A stretch of DNA of 64,000 bases from assembly GCF_006715005.1 (NCBI RefSeq), contig NZ_VFMJ01000001.1, positions 3,968,001-4,032,000 on the forward strand, given 5' to 3'. How positions within the stretch are numbered: position 1 is the stretch's first letter; every line of letters starts with the position of its first letter. Shown piece by piece: positions 26,519-35,963 of this stretch. The position numbers and the translations under genes were made by a program. The notes beneath the pieces are model-generated. The model saw nothing but the letters and a program-made list of their open reading frames with translations, did no database searches and was not told where the DNA came from. Source of the DNA: Serratia marcescens (GTDB lineage Bacteria; Pseudomonadota; Gammaproteobacteria; Enterobacterales; Enterobacteriaceae).

Positions 26519-26534
26519 TGTGATTGTCATCACG
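26519..26534. promoter_or_regulatory. CRP-like site and promoter before speFL
   Basis: TGTGATTGTCATCACG matches the CRP consensus TGTGA-N6-TCACA at all but the last base. TAAAAT at 26555-26560 could serve as a -10 element; the CRP site would then be centred near -40, the place for class II activation. These are inferences from sequence alone. Confidence 0.5.
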
Positions 26535-26596
26535 ATTTTTAGCGAATCTTGCGCTAAAATAGCGCCATCTTTTCACTCAGCAAGGTGGATTAGAAA

Positions 26597-26701
26597 ATGG
26601 AAAACAATAACCGAAAAATGGCGCACATCAGGCGCACAACCCATATTATGATGATGGCTCATCGCAGCTGCTTTAGCTTCGCATTCTTCAACTACAGATA
26701 A
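26597..26701 (+). CDS. speFL: SpeFL ornithine-sensing leader peptide (34 aa)
   Basis: A 34-codon frame with the same length and most of the residues of E. coli SpeFL (OrfCN): it starts MENNNRKMAHIRRTTHIMM and ends FAFFNYR before TAA. In E. coli and Salmonella this nascent peptide binds ornithine in the ribosome tunnel and stalls at the stop codon, which prevents Rho-dependent termination and switches on speF. The HIRRTTHIM part and the phenylalanine-rich end are kept. A stem CTCTTA/TAAGAG follows at 26715-26735. AAGGTGG lies upstream of the start. Confidence 0.9.
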   Translation: MENNNRKMAHIRRTTHIMMMAHRSCFSFAFFNYR

Positions 26702-26975
26702 CCCTCCCCCCTCGCTCTTACGCCGTTGATAAGAGTGTCATTGCGTTTTTACTTATTCTCCGCACGCCGGTGATAATGTCTCTTTCTCGCTAACCGGGAA
26801 GGACACGCAATTCATTCTTAATTTCGGCCAAGCGCATCCAAGCTAAATAAAACAGCGAACACAGTTAATGCCTTTCGGCATCGCTGGGTTCTCGCACACC
26901 TTTATTTTCGTGAAGGCGTTAACGGCAAATGGAATTATTTGCCGGCGGACTGCCTTTGCCTGAAGAATGAGAAAA

Positions 26976-29138
26976 ATGAAAAAATTAAAAATTGCCGCCA
27001 ACACCCAAACCCTCGGCTGCTTTGAAACTGAACGCGACATCGTTGATGTGCATCACAGCGATTTCAATGACGTCGCCGCCATCGTGCTGTCGGTAGACGA
27101 CGTCGCGCAAGGTATGTTGGCGCGCATCGAAGAACACGGCCTGAACATCCCGCTGTTCGTCGCCGTCTGCTGCGAAGAAGAGCTGGATAACGCCGTACTG
27201 CCGGCGCTGCACGGCGTGTTTGAACTGTGCGGCAAGAATACCCAGTTCTACGGCAAACAGCTGGAGGCCGCCGCCGCCAAATATGAGAGCGAGCTGCTGC
27301 CGCCGTTCTTCAACACGCTGACGCAGTACGTGGAAATGGGCAACGCCACCTTCGCCTGCCCCGGCCACCAGGGCGGCGAGTTCTTCCGCAAACACCCGGC
27401 GGGCCGCCAGTTCTTCGACTTCTACGGCGAAACGCTTTTCCGCTCCGACATGTGCAACGCCGACGTCAAACTGGGCGATCTGTTGATCCACGAAGGCGCG
27501 CCTTGCGCCGCGCAGCAGCACGCCGCCAAGGTGTTCAACGCCGACAAGACCTACTTCGTGCTCAACGGCACCTCAGCCTCGAACAAGGTGGCGACCAACG
27601 CCCTGCTGACGCGCGGCGACCTGGTGCTGTTCGACCGCAACAACCATAAATCCAACCACCACGGCGCGTTGATCCAGGCCGGCGCCACGCCGGTGTATCT
27701 GGAAACCGCCCGCAACCCGTTCGGCTTTATCGGCGGCATCGACGCGCACTGCTTCGACGAACGCTACCTGCGCCAGCAGATCCGCGAAGTGGCGCCGGAA
27801 CGCGCCAACGAAGCCCGCCCGTTCCGCCTGGCGATCATCCAGCTCGGCACCTACGACGGCACCATCTACAACGCCCGCCAGGTGGTCGACAAGATTGGCC
27901 ACCTGTGCGACTACATCCTGTTCGACTCCGCCTGGGTGGGCTATGAGCAATTCATTCCGATGATGAAAGACTGCTCGCCGCTGCTGCTGGAGCTGAACGA
28001 GAACGATCCCGGCATCATCGTCACCCAGTCGGTGCACAAACAGCAGGCTGGCTTCTCGCAAACCTCGCAGATCCACAAAAAAGACAAGCACATCAAGGGA
28101 CAGAGCCGCTACTGCAACCATAAGCGCTTCAACAACGCCTTTATGCTGCACGCCTCCACCAGCCCGTTCTATCCGCTGTTCGCCGCGCTGGACGTCAACG
28201 CCAAGATGCACGAAGGCAAAAGCGGCCAGCGCCTGTGGCAGGAGTGCGTGCGCGTGGGCATCGAAGCGCGCAAAATGCTGCTGGACACCTGCACGATGAT
28301 CAAACCGTTCGTGCCGGATCAGATCGACGGCAAACCGTGGCAGGCCTATGACACCGCGGCGATGGCCAACGATCTGCGCTTCTTCAACTTCGTGCCCGGC
28401 GAGAAATGGCACGCCTTTGAGGGCTATGCCGAATCGCAGTACTTCGTCGATCCGTGCAAACTGCTGCTCACCACGCCGGGCATCGATACCGCCACCGGCA
28501 GCTACAGCGAGTTCGGCATCCCGGCGACCATTTTGGCCAACTATCTGCGCGAAAACGGCATCGTGCCGGAAAAATGCGATCTCAACTCGATCCTGTTCCT
28601 GCTGACGCCGGCGGAAGACATCGCCAAGATGCAGCATCTGGTGGCCCTGATCGCCCGCTTCGAGAAGCACATCGAGCAGAACTCCCTGCTCAGCGAGGTG
28701 CTGCCTGCGGTCTATAAAAACCACCAGCAGCGCTACAAAAACTACACCATCCGCCAGCTGTGCCAGGAAATGCACGACCTTTACGTCAGCTACGACGTTA
28801 AAGAGCTGCAAAAAGAGATGTTCCGCAAAAGTTATTTCCCGCGCGTGGTGATGAATCCGCAGGACGCCAATACCGAGTTCGTGCGCGGCAATGTGGAATT
28901 GGTCTCGCTGGCCAAAGCCGAGGGCCGCATCGCCGCCGAAGGCGCCCTGCCTTACCCGCCGGGCGTGCTGTGCGTCGTGCCCGGTGAAATTTGGGGCGGC
29001 GCCGCGCAGCGTTATTTCCTGGCACTGGAAGAAGGCATCAACTTATTGCCGGGGTTCGCGCCGGAATTGCAGGGTGTTTATATCCAACAGGATGAGGACG
29101 GCTGGAACCGCGCTTACGGCTACGTCATGAAAAATTAA
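26976..29138 (+). CDS. speF: Inducible ornithine decarboxylase
   Basis: PLP-dependent cytoplasmic enzyme turning ornithine into putrescine; with PotE it consumes protons and protects against acid. 720 aa from MKKLKIAANTQTLGCF, chosen because E. coli SpeF begins MSKLKIA; an in-frame ATG at 26967 would add three residues. Domains are an N-terminal wing, the PLP domain with the cofactor lysine in VTQSVHKQQAGFSQ, and a C-terminal domain ending PELQGVYIQQDEDG. The long leader (26702-26975) fits control by SpeFL. Confidence 0.95.
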   Translation: MKKLKIAANTQTLGCFETERDIVDVHHSDFNDVAAIVLSVDDVAQGMLARIEEHGLNIPLFVAVCCEEELDNAVLPALHGVFELCGKNTQFYGKQLEAAAAKYESELLPPFFNTLTQYVEMGNATFACPGHQGGEFFRKHPAGRQFFDFYGETLFRSDMCNADVKLGDLLIHEGAPCAAQQHAAKVFNADKTYFVLNGTSASNKVATNALLTRGDLVLFDRNNHKSNHHGALIQAGATPVYLETARNPFGFIGGIDAHCFDERYLRQQIREVAPERANEARPFRLAIIQLGTYDGTIYNARQVVDKIGHLCDYILFDSAWVGYEQFIPMMKDCSPLLLELNENDPGIIVTQSVHKQQAGFSQTSQIHKKDKHIKGQSRYCNHKRFNNAFMLHASTSPFYPLFAALDVNAKMHEGKSGQRLWQECVRVGIEARKMLLDTCTMIKPFVPDQIDGKPWQAYDTAAMANDLRFFNFVPGEKWHAFEGYAESQYFVDPCKLLLTTPGIDTATGSYSEFGIPATILANYLRENGIVPEKCDLNSILFLLTPAEDIAKMQHLVALIARFEKHIEQNSLLSEVLPAVYKNHQQRYKNYTIRQLCQEMHDLYVSYDVKELQKEMFRKSYFPRVVMNPQDANTEFVRGNVELVSLAKAEGRIAAEGALPYPPGVLCVVPGEIWGGAAQRYFLALEEGINLLPGFAPELQGVYIQQDEDGWNRAYGYVMKN

Positions 29139-29200
29139 TCACCTTACGGGGCGGCGATGATTCTCGCCGCCCGGATCGCATCCTAAAAGAGAAAATGATC

Positions 29201-30517
29201 ATGAGTAAGTCAAATAATAAAATGGGGGTCGTGCAATTAACGATCCTGACCGCCGTGAATATGATGGGTTCCGGCATAATTATGCTACCGACCAAGCTGG
29301 CCGAAGTGGGCACGATTTCGATCGTTTCCTGGCTGGTGACCGCCGTCGGCTCGATGGCACTGGCCTACGCCTTCGCCAAATGCGGCATGTTCAGCCGTAA
29401 ATCCGGCGGCATGGGCGGCTACGCCGAATACGCCTTCGGCAAATCGGGCAACTTTATGGCGAACTACACCTACGGCGTTTCGCTGCTGATCGCCAACATC
29501 GCCATCGCCATTTCCGCCGTCGGTTACGGCACCGAGCTGTTTGGCGCTACGCTCAGCCCGCTCGGGATCTGTATCGCCACCATCGGCGTGCTGTGGCTGG
29601 CGACCGTCGCCAACTTCGGCGGGGCGCGTATCACCGGCAAAATCAGCGGCATCACCGTCTGGGGCGTGATCATTCCGGTGGTGGGCATCTCGGTCATCGG
29701 CTGGTACTGGTTCAGCGGCAGCGCTTACGTCGCCGCCTGGAACCCGCATCAGGTGCCGACCTTCGAAGCCATCGGCGCCTCCATCTCGATGACCCTGTGG
29801 GCGTTCCTGGGGCTGGAATCCGCCTGCGCCAACACCGACGTGGTGGAAAACCCGGAGCGCAACGTGCCGATCGCCGTACTGGGCGGCACCCTCAGCGCGG
29901 CGGTGATCTATATCATTTCGACCAACGTGATCGCCGGCATTGTGCCGAACATGGATCTGGCCAATTCCACCGCCCCGTTCGGGCTGGCGTTCTCCCACAT
30001 GTTCAACCCAACGGTCGGCAAGATCATCATGGCGTTGATGGTCATGTCCTGCGTCGGCTCGCTGCTCGGCTGGCAGTTCACCATCGCTCAGGTGTTCAAA
30101 TCCTCCGCCGACAGCGGCTTCTTCCCGAAAATCTTCTCCAAGCTGAGCAAGGCCGACGCGCCGGTTAAAGGCATGCTGACCATCGTCGTCATCCAGAGCG
30201 GTTTGTCGCTGATGACCATCAGCCCATCGCTGAACAAGCAGTTCAACGTGCTGGTGAACCTGGCGGTGGTGACCAACATCATCCCTTACATCCTCTCGAT
30301 GGCGGCACTGGTCATTATTCAGAAAGTGGCGAAGGTGCCGGACAACAAGGCGCGCATCGCCAATATCATCGCCGGCATCGGCGCGCTGTACAGCTTCTAT
30401 GCGCTCTACAGCTCCGGTGAGGAAGCGATGATGTGGGGCGCCATCGCCACCTTCCTCGGCTGGACGCTGTACGGCATCGTTTCGCCGCGCTTCGAGCTGG
30501 CGGGAAAAAAGGGGTAA
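29201..30517 (+). CDS. potE: Putrescine-ornithine antiporter
   Basis: 438-aa inner-membrane antiporter of the basic amino acid/polyamine family with about twelve hydrophobic segments. It exchanges extracellular ornithine for putrescine made by SpeF. It begins MSKSNNKMGVVQLTILTAVNMMGSGIIMLP, including the family's GSGI motif, and ends VSPRFELAGKKG as in E. coli. The start at 29201 matches the family; an ATG 6 bases upstream is also possible. It is co-directional with speF, 62 bases downstream. Confidence 0.95.
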   Translation: MSKSNNKMGVVQLTILTAVNMMGSGIIMLPTKLAEVGTISIVSWLVTAVGSMALAYAFAKCGMFSRKSGGMGGYAEYAFGKSGNFMANYTYGVSLLIANIAIAISAVGYGTELFGATLSPLGICIATIGVLWLATVANFGGARITGKISGITVWGVIIPVVGISVIGWYWFSGSAYVAAWNPHQVPTFEAIGASISMTLWAFLGLESACANTDVVENPERNVPIAVLGGTLSAAVIYIISTNVIAGIVPNMDLANSTAPFGLAFSHMFNPTVGKIIMALMVMSCVGSLLGWQFTIAQVFKSSADSGFFPKIFSKLSKADAPVKGMLTIVVIQSGLSLMTISPSLNKQFNVLVNLAVVTNIIPYILSMAALVIIQKVAKVPDNKARIANIIAGIGALYSFYALYSSGEEAMMWGAIATFLGWTLYGIVSPRFELAGKKG

Positions 30518-30603
30518 AGCGGTAGGGCACCGGCGGCCGGGGATGGGATTGTGACGGCGAACATGCCATCATACGCCGACCCTGGCCACCGAAACGGCGT
30601 ACG

Positions 30604-30909
30604 ATGACGGATACCTCCCCCACTCCCTGGCACCTCTACATGCTGCGTTTACCGAGCGGCCTGCTGTATACCGGCATTACCACCGACGTGGCGCGCCGCC
30701 TGGCGCAACATCAGGCCGGCAAAGGCGCCAAGGCGCTGCGCGGTAAAGGGGAACTGACGCTGGCGTTTCACTGCCAGGTGGGGGATCGCTCAACGGCGCT
30801 GAAGCTGGAATATCGCGTCAAACAGCTGAGCAAAATACAAAAAGAGCGGCTGGTGAATCACCCGCCGCTGTCGTTGGAGTATCTATTGCCGATCGTTAAA
30901 AGCGATTAA
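30604..30909 (+). CDS. yhbQ: GIY-YIG nuclease family protein YhbQ
   Basis: 101-aa single-domain GIY-YIG protein. The motif appears as [26 protein letters not shown], with the conserved Arg in RRLAQH and Glu in [11 protein letters not shown]. coli YhbQ has been linked to DNA repair but its role is not settled. The last 14 bases overlap the convergent yhbS. Confidence 0.9.
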   Translation: MTDTSPTPWHLYMLRLPSGLLYTGITTDVARRLAQHQAGKGAKALRGKGELTLAFHCQVGDRSTALKLEYRVKQLSKIQKERLVNHPPLSLEYLLPIVKSD

Positions 30910-31399
30910 ACGGCGCCGAAAAAGCCACTTCGCCGCTGACGCCATTCAGGGCGTCTTCCGCCAGCGGATACACCTGAAACGCGCTTTCCGTGTCCGGCCA
31001 GCGGCAGTTCAGGCCATAGGCGGCGGCCGGTTTAAAGCCGAAGCGGCCGTAATAGGCCGGATCGCCCAGCACCACCACCGCGGCGTAGCTGAATTCGTTC
31101 AGCGAATCCAAGCCTTCGTACACCAGCTTTTCAGCCAGCCCCTGGCGGCGCAGGCTTTCGTCTACCGCCAGCGGCGCCAGCGCCACCCATTGGCGGTCTT
31201 CGCCGGCCACGTCTACCGGGCTGAACGCGGCGTAACCCACTACCCCGCCTTCGTCGTCAGTGGCGACCACGCCCAGCGTCAGCAGGCCGTCTTCACGCAG
31301 CTGCTGCACCAGATCGGCTTCGTCATCGCGGCCAAAGGCGCGGCGCAGCAAGGCGTCGATGCCCGCCGCATCTACCGGGATCTCTACGCGGATCAGCAT
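30896..31399 (-). CDS. yhbS: GNAT acetyltransferase YhbS
   Basis: 167-aa GNAT-fold N-acetyltransferase resembling E. coli YhbS. The acetyl-CoA loop is [16 protein letters not shown], and [16 protein letters not shown] is the characteristic beta4-alpha4 segment of this subfamily. The substrate is unknown. It overlaps the end of ubiT by 7 bases on the same strand, so the two are probably co-transcribed. Confidence 0.88.
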   Translation of the reverse strand: MLIRVEIPVDAAGIDALLRRAFGRDDEADLVQQLREDGLLTLGVVATDDEGGVVGYAAFSPVDVAGEDRQWVALAPLAVDESLRRQGLAEKLVYEGLDSLNEFSYAAVVVLGDPAYYGRFGFKPAAAYGLNCRWPDTESAFQVYPLAEDALNGVSGEVAFSAPFNRF

Positions 31400-31920
31400 G
31401 ATACCGCCACACGGGAAGCCGACGCCGTGCCCTCCTGCAACCCTGCTTCGACAAAATCAGCCAACTGCAACAGCCCCATGCGCAGCGGCGCGGGCATGCT
31501 TTCCAGCTCGATGGCGTCCATCAAATTTTTCACATACAGGCCCAATTCGGTATCCCCTTCAATCTGCAGCCGACGCTGAAAGAACAGCGTATCCGGATCT
31601 TGCTTGCGCGCCGCGATCAGGATCAGATCGTTGGCGTCGCCGCTGAAGCTGACGTCCGCTTCGGCGTGCTGGCTGACCACCAGTTTGTCGTTTTCTACCG
31701 TCATAAACCATTGTAGCGCCAGATCGCGAACTTCGATCTTCAGCCAACGCGATTCGAGAAACTCCAGATCCCCATCCGCCAACGCCTGGCGGAACTGCCA
31801 GCTCAGCACCTGTTGCAGCAGCTGACGCTGCAGAGCGAACGGCGTGAATTTCAGCGGGATGCGCAGCAGCGACGGCCCCTGGCGCACAAGGCGTGCTCGT
31901 AGTTGTTCCAACACGGTCAT
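31393..31920 (-). CDS. ubiT: Ubiquinone biosynthesis accessory factor UbiT (YhbT)
   Basis: 175-aa SCP2-type sterol-carrier-like protein. In E. coli UbiT binds lipids and is needed for oxygen-independent ubiquinone synthesis with UbiU and UbiV. Close to YhbT: LLRIPLKFTPFALQRQLLQQVLSWQFRQAL near the start and DPDTLFFQRRLQIEGDTELGLYVKNLMDAIELE in the core. It is divergent from ubiU, the arrangement seen in E. coli. Confidence 0.93.
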   Translation of the reverse strand: MTVLEQLRARLVRQGPSLLRIPLKFTPFALQRQLLQQVLSWQFRQALADGDLEFLESRWLKIEVRDLALQWFMTVENDKLVVSQHAEADVSFSGDANDLILIAARKQDPDTLFFQRRLQIEGDTELGLYVKNLMDAIELESMPAPLRMGLLQLADFVEAGLQEGTASASRVAVSC

Positions 31921-32172
31921 CCACTCCTTTCAATACGGACTATCGCTATTTTGCCACACTGGCGCGCGGCTTCAGCGGTCTATATCAACAAATAGTGCAT
32001 TTCACCGCCATGTTTATCAATACGCCATAAGCTGCCTCAAATCAAAACCTGTGTGCGCTCCATTGCCTAAAATGGCCTCCCCGATTCGCGTTTGCCGGCG
32101 GAACACCGCCGCCGGCAACCTTTAAAGACAGCGTGCGCCCGGCCGGGCGCACGGCTAAGCCAGGATAAATCT
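31921..32172. promoter_or_regulatory. Divergent ubiT/ubiU promoter region
   Basis: 252-base intergenic region shared by ubiT and ubiU. ubiUV is under FNR control in E. coli, but I find only FNR half-sites here (ATCAA at several places), so no site is called. Confidence 0.4.
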
Positions 32173-33168
32173 ATGGAGCTGCTTTGTCCCGCCGGCAACC
32201 TGCCGGCCCTGAAGGCCGCGGTGGATAACGGCGCCGATGCCGTTTACATCGGTCTGAAAGACGATACCAACGCGCGCCACTTCGCCGGCCTCAACTTCAC
32301 CGAGAAAAAGCTGCAGGAAGCGGTCGATTACGTGCATCGCCACGGCCGCAAACTGCATATCGCCATCAACACCTTCGCCCATCCCGACGGCTACGCCCGC
32401 TGGCAGCGCGCGGTGGATATGGCGGCCCAATTGGGCGCCGACGCGCTGATTCTGGCGGATCTGGCGATGCTGGAATACGCCGCCCAACGCTACCCGCAGT
32501 TGGAACGCCACGTTTCGGTGCAGGCTTCCGCCACCAACGAGGAAGCGATCCGTTTCTACCAACGCAACTTCGACGTGGGCCGAGTAGTGCTGCCGCGCGT
32601 GCTGTCGATGCACCAGGTGAAACAGCTGGCGCGCACCAGCCCGGTGCCGCTGGAAGTATTTGCCTTCGGCAGCCTGTGCATCATGGCCGAGGGGCGCTGC
32701 TATCTCTCTTCCTACCTGACCGGCGAGTCGCCGAACACCGTCGGCGCCTGTTCGCCGGCGCGTTTCGTGCGCTGGCAGCAAACCCCGCAGGGCATGGAGT
32801 CGCGCCTGAACGACGTGCTGATCGACCGCTACCAGGACCATGAAAACGCCGGTTACCCGACGCTGTGCAAGGGCCGCTATCTGGTGGACGACGTGCGCTA
32901 CCACGCGCTGGAAGAGCCCACCAGCCTCAATACGCTGGAGTTGCTGCCGGAGCTGCTGGCCGCCAACATCGCCTCGGTGAAGATCGAAGGCCGCCAGCGC
33001 AGCCCGGCTTACGTCAGCCAGGTGGCGCGCGTCTGGCGCCAGGCGATCGACCGTTGCCAGGCCGATCCGGCCGCCTACCGCGCCGACGCCGCCTGGATGG
33101 AGACGCTGGGCGCGATGTCCGAGGGCACCCAGACCACGCTGGGCGCCTATCACCGCAAATGGCAGTAG
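32173..33168 (+). CDS. ubiU: Anaerobic ubiquinone hydroxylation protein UbiU (YhbU)
   Basis: 331-aa U32-peptidase-family protein that works with UbiV to hydroxylate the ubiquinone ring without oxygen. It begins MELLCPAGNLPALKAAVDNG, the family start. Iron-sulfur cluster cysteines are expected in FGSLCIMAEGRCYLS, GACSPA and PTLCKGRYLV. A longer frame starting 81 bases upstream has no homology in that part. The ubiV gene follows after 11 bases with GGAGG in between. Confidence 0.95.
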   Translation: MELLCPAGNLPALKAAVDNGADAVYIGLKDDTNARHFAGLNFTEKKLQEAVDYVHRHGRKLHIAINTFAHPDGYARWQRAVDMAAQLGADALILADLAMLEYAAQRYPQLERHVSVQASATNEEAIRFYQRNFDVGRVVLPRVLSMHQVKQLARTSPVPLEVFAFGSLCIMAEGRCYLSSYLTGESPNTVGACSPARFVRWQQTPQGMESRLNDVLIDRYQDHENAGYPTLCKGRYLVDDVRYHALEEPTSLNTLELLPELLAANIASVKIEGRQRSPAYVSQVARVWRQAIDRCQADPAAYRADAAWMETLGAMSEGTQTTLGAYHRKWQ

Positions 33169-33179
33169 CCGGAGGAAAA

Positions 33180-34058
33180 ATGAAATACGCATTGGGGCCG
33201 GTACTCTACTACTGGCCGAAAAACGACATCGCGGCGTTCTATCAACAGGCGACGGAGAGCAGCGCCGACATTATTTATCTCGGCGAGAGCGTCTGCACCA
33301 AGCGGCGCGAGATGAAGGTCGGCGATTGGCTGGCGCTGGCGCGCGACATCGCCCGCAGCGGCAAGCAGGTGGTGATCTCCACGCTGGCGCTGCTGCAGGC
33401 GCCGTCCGAGCTGAATGAGTTGAAACGCTATGTGGAGAACGGCGAGTTCCTGTTTGAAGCCAACGATCTGGGCGCGGTCAACATGGCGGCGGAACGCGGT
33501 CTGCCGTTCGTCGCCGGCCATGCGCTGAACTGCTACAACGCCTATACCCTGCGCCTGCTGCGCCGCCAGGGCATGATGCGCTGGTGCATGCCGGTCGAGC
33601 TGTCACGCGACTGGCTGGCCAACCTGCTGACGCAGTGCGACGAACTGGGCTTCCGCCACGACTTCGAGGTGGAGGTGCTGAGCTACGGCCACCTGCCGTT
33701 GGCCTATTCGGCGCGCTGCTTCACCGCCCGCTCGGAAAACCGCGGCAAGGACGAGTGCGAAACCTGCTGCATCAAGTATCCGCAGGGCCGCATGATGCGT
33801 TCGCAGGAGCAACAGCAGGTGTTCGTGCTCAACGGCATCCAGACCATGAGCGGCTACTGCTACAACCTCGGCAACGAGCTGCCGAGCATGCAGGGGCTGG
33901 TGGACATCGTGCGGCTGTCACCGCAGGGCACCGAGACGCTGGCGCAAATCGACGCCTTCCGCGCCAACGAGCATGGCGAGCAGCCGCTGTCCTTGACCGA
34001 TCACGCCGACTGTAACGGCTACTGGCGCCGCGTGGCGGGGTTGGAGTTGGTGGGGTGA
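33180..34058 (+). CDS. ubiV: Anaerobic ubiquinone hydroxylation protein UbiV (YhbV)
   Basis: 292-aa partner of UbiU, also of the U32 family, with a 4Fe-4S cluster. It starts MKYALGPVLYYWPKNDIAAFY after an excellent GGAGG. Candidate cluster cysteines are in ESVCTKRREMK, SARCFTARSENRGKDECETCCIK. The UbiU-UbiV pair is needed for ubiquinone synthesis in anaerobic growth. It is the last gene of the operon. Confidence 0.95.
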   Translation: MKYALGPVLYYWPKNDIAAFYQQATESSADIIYLGESVCTKRREMKVGDWLALARDIARSGKQVVISTLALLQAPSELNELKRYVENGEFLFEANDLGAVNMAAERGLPFVAGHALNCYNAYTLRLLRRQGMMRWCMPVELSRDWLANLLTQCDELGFRHDFEVEVLSYGHLPLAYSARCFTARSENRGKDECETCCIKYPQGRMMRSQEQQQVFVLNGIQTMSGYCYNLGNELPSMQGLVDIVRLSPQGTETLAQIDAFRANEHGEQPLSLTDHADCNGYWRRVAGLELVG

Positions 34059-34185
34059 TGGAAGCCACCGCTATTCTTTTTCTCGCCTGAGCGGCCCTTC
34101 GACGCGATCATCCGGCTGGCCGCCAGCGAGGAAAATGCGCCCGAGATCACTCATCGGGCGTATTCAGTGCCTGCGCCGGCGGCGA

Positions 34186-34728
34186 TTACCTTTTCAACGC
34201 AATTTGTTTTAAGGACTGCCACAGGCGCTCTTTATCGCCGACTTTCAGGTGGGTTTGCTCAAGGGATTTCATAAAGGCAAACCTGTCGTTAAAACGCTCG
34301 CCTTTCTTTAATTTATTGCTGACGCTGGTCAAAATTTGGGTATTCAAACGGCTGATTTTCGCTCTTACGCTATCCAGCGGTTCCGGCTGCCAGCCGTTTT
34401 CCGGTGCCGACAACCAGTCTGCCCGATAACGATATTGAATCGCCTTGGCGGCGTCCATTTGCGCCTGTATAAAGGGAGCCACCGTCTTGCCATCCAATCC
34501 CAATGTTTCTGCCTCGCGGACTGAATTGGCCAATACGTTGGCCTCCTGAGGCAAATCCTCAATGGCCAGATGGTTGTTTGCCTTATACCCGGCAACGTCT
34601 TTCATGTAAGACAACCGCTGGTTAATCAATGATGCGGTCTCGTCGGTTTGAATAGGCTTTGCTACCGCCGTGATAGAGAAAAATAATCCAGCCAAAAGCA
34701 GCAACCCTCTCGTCACTTTAAAATCCAT
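34186..34728 (-). CDS. Secreted chorismate mutase, AroQ gamma class
   Basis: 180-aa protein with a signal peptide (residues 1-23, MDFKVTRGLLLLAGLFFSITAVAKP region). It is followed by an all-helical chorismate mutase domain: LINQRLSYMKDVAGYKA, REAETLGLDGKTVAPFIQAQMDAAK and YRYRADWLS are typical of periplasmic *AroQ enzymes. These turn chorismate into prephenate outside the cytoplasm; the biological purpose is unclear, with roles in virulence proposed for some pathogens. It lies 13 bases downstream of an esterase gene on the same strand. Confidence 0.8.
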   Translation of the reverse strand: MDFKVTRGLLLLAGLFFSITAVAKPIQTDETASLINQRLSYMKDVAGYKANNHLAIEDLPQEANVLANSVREAETLGLDGKTVAPFIQAQMDAAKAIQYRYRADWLSAPENGWQPEPLDSVRAKISRLNTQILTSVSNKLKKGERFNDRFAFMKSLEQTHLKVGDKERLWQSLKQIALKR

Positions 34729-34741
34729 TTAACCTCTCCTG

Positions 34742-35530
34742 TCACAGCCCGGTTGGCAGTGGTTTTTGGCTCGCAACGAAATTCGCTATGCGTGCATAAT
34801 CTTTTACGACCGCCGGGTGTTTTCGCCCGGGAAGAAACTCGAAGCTGCAGCGCTCGCCCTCTTTCACTAACTCAGACGCCAGATTCCTGATGTTCAACCT
34901 TGGGTTATCCTCAATACGCTGGAAGATTTCTCTCTCAAGATCGGTACTGTCTGGCTCCGCCCGCTCTTCGCGGCTGCCTAATAGCAGCGATAACCAATCA
35001 ATGCTTGCGGCAAGCTTAACGTCGCCTTCGGGCAGCACCGCGCCATTCGCCCACCAGAGGGAGGGGCTGGCGGCAACATAGCGCTGAAAAGCCGTATTAT
35101 GATTAAACGCCACATATAAAGTGAAATGCCCACCGAACGAATGCCCCGCCAGCGTTTGCATTTGCTTATTGATCTTAAAACGACATTCGATCCAGGGTTT
35201 GACGACATCCTGAATAAATCGATAGAACTGCTCCGCCCCGCCCCCGTCTTTAAAACGCTCGCTGCCATCACTTACCGTATAGTCAAATGTGCGAGCCGCC
35301 TTAATGTCTACCCCTTCCTGATAGCCTATTCCTATATAGAGTACAGGGGAAACATCATCACCGTGATAATCCGCCTTAATCATGGTATCAAACTGTCGGT
35401 TGGCATCTAAGAAATACAATGGATTTAGTTTGTTACACCCAACGTGTCTTTTATCCCATGCCAGGAAGAGCTTATATTTTTGCCCATGATATTCAAACAA
35501 CACCGTTTGAACGCTTACTTTACTCGTCAT
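34742..35530 (-). CDS. Alpha/beta hydrolase, esterase-D/IroE-like
   Basis: 262-aa hydrolase of the PF00756-type esterase family. The nucleophile elbow is GHSFGG (Ser at about residue 149), with Asp and His probably in the C-terminal third (PGRKHPAVV). Relatives include IroE and Fes, which split catecholate siderophores, and S-formylglutathione hydrolase-like enzymes. No signal peptide is visible. The substrate is not determinable. The start MTSKVSVQTVLFEYHGQKY follows GGAGCATGACTT-like sequence. Confidence 0.7.
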   Translation of the reverse strand: MTSKVSVQTVLFEYHGQKYKLFLAWDKRHVGCNKLNPLYFLDANRQFDTMIKADYHGDDVSPVLYIGIGYQEGVDIKAARTFDYTVSDGSERFKDGGGAEQFYRFIQDVVKPWIECRFKINKQMQTLAGHSFGGHFTLYVAFNHNTAFQRYVAASPSLWWANGAVLPEGDVKLAASIDWLSLLLGSREERAEPDSTDLEREIFQRIEDNPRLNIRNLASELVKEGERCSFEFLPGRKHPAVVKDYARIANFVASQKPLPTGL

Positions 35531-35963
35531 AAGTCATGCTCCTTCATATTTATTACATAACGGCACCTATCTGAAACATCCCGTTTACAGACCAATCTCA
35601 TGGCTATGAGCGAGTAATCATTTGAATTACCCGATGCTTAATGATTTCCGCATGCTCATATCGTAAATCCCGAGGAGTTCATCACACACATCAATAATTA
35701 AGAGAATCTAATCATTCTGCGCGAGATAGAAATATAACAATTAAAGTTGGATACGCAATGTTCTATTCCGGCAAATATCACTTTTGGCTAAATAGTCGAA
35801 TGCTTATTTTTTAGGGATGATAAGTTTGAAAGAATTAGGAATGTCCTTATCAAAAAGAGAACATAACACTGCAGCGCCAGACAGGCGCTCTCCAGCCGTG
35901 TTGCGTTTCCGTTAACCCCGATTTCCCATACGCCTACGCCACAGGCTTGCTCAGTTCGCTCAG
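35531..35963. other. AT-rich intergenic region left of the CRISPR relic
   Basis: No gene seen. Bases 35531-35860 are AT-rich and probably hold the promoter of the esterase gene on the minus strand. The last 100 bases are GC-rich and lead directly into the first CRISPR-like repeat. Confidence 0.45.

Noticed and set aside
31921-32172. FNR box for ubiT/ubiU
   Set aside because: Only half-sites (ATCAA) could be found; no full TTGAT-N4-ATCAA arrangement with fewer than three mismatches.
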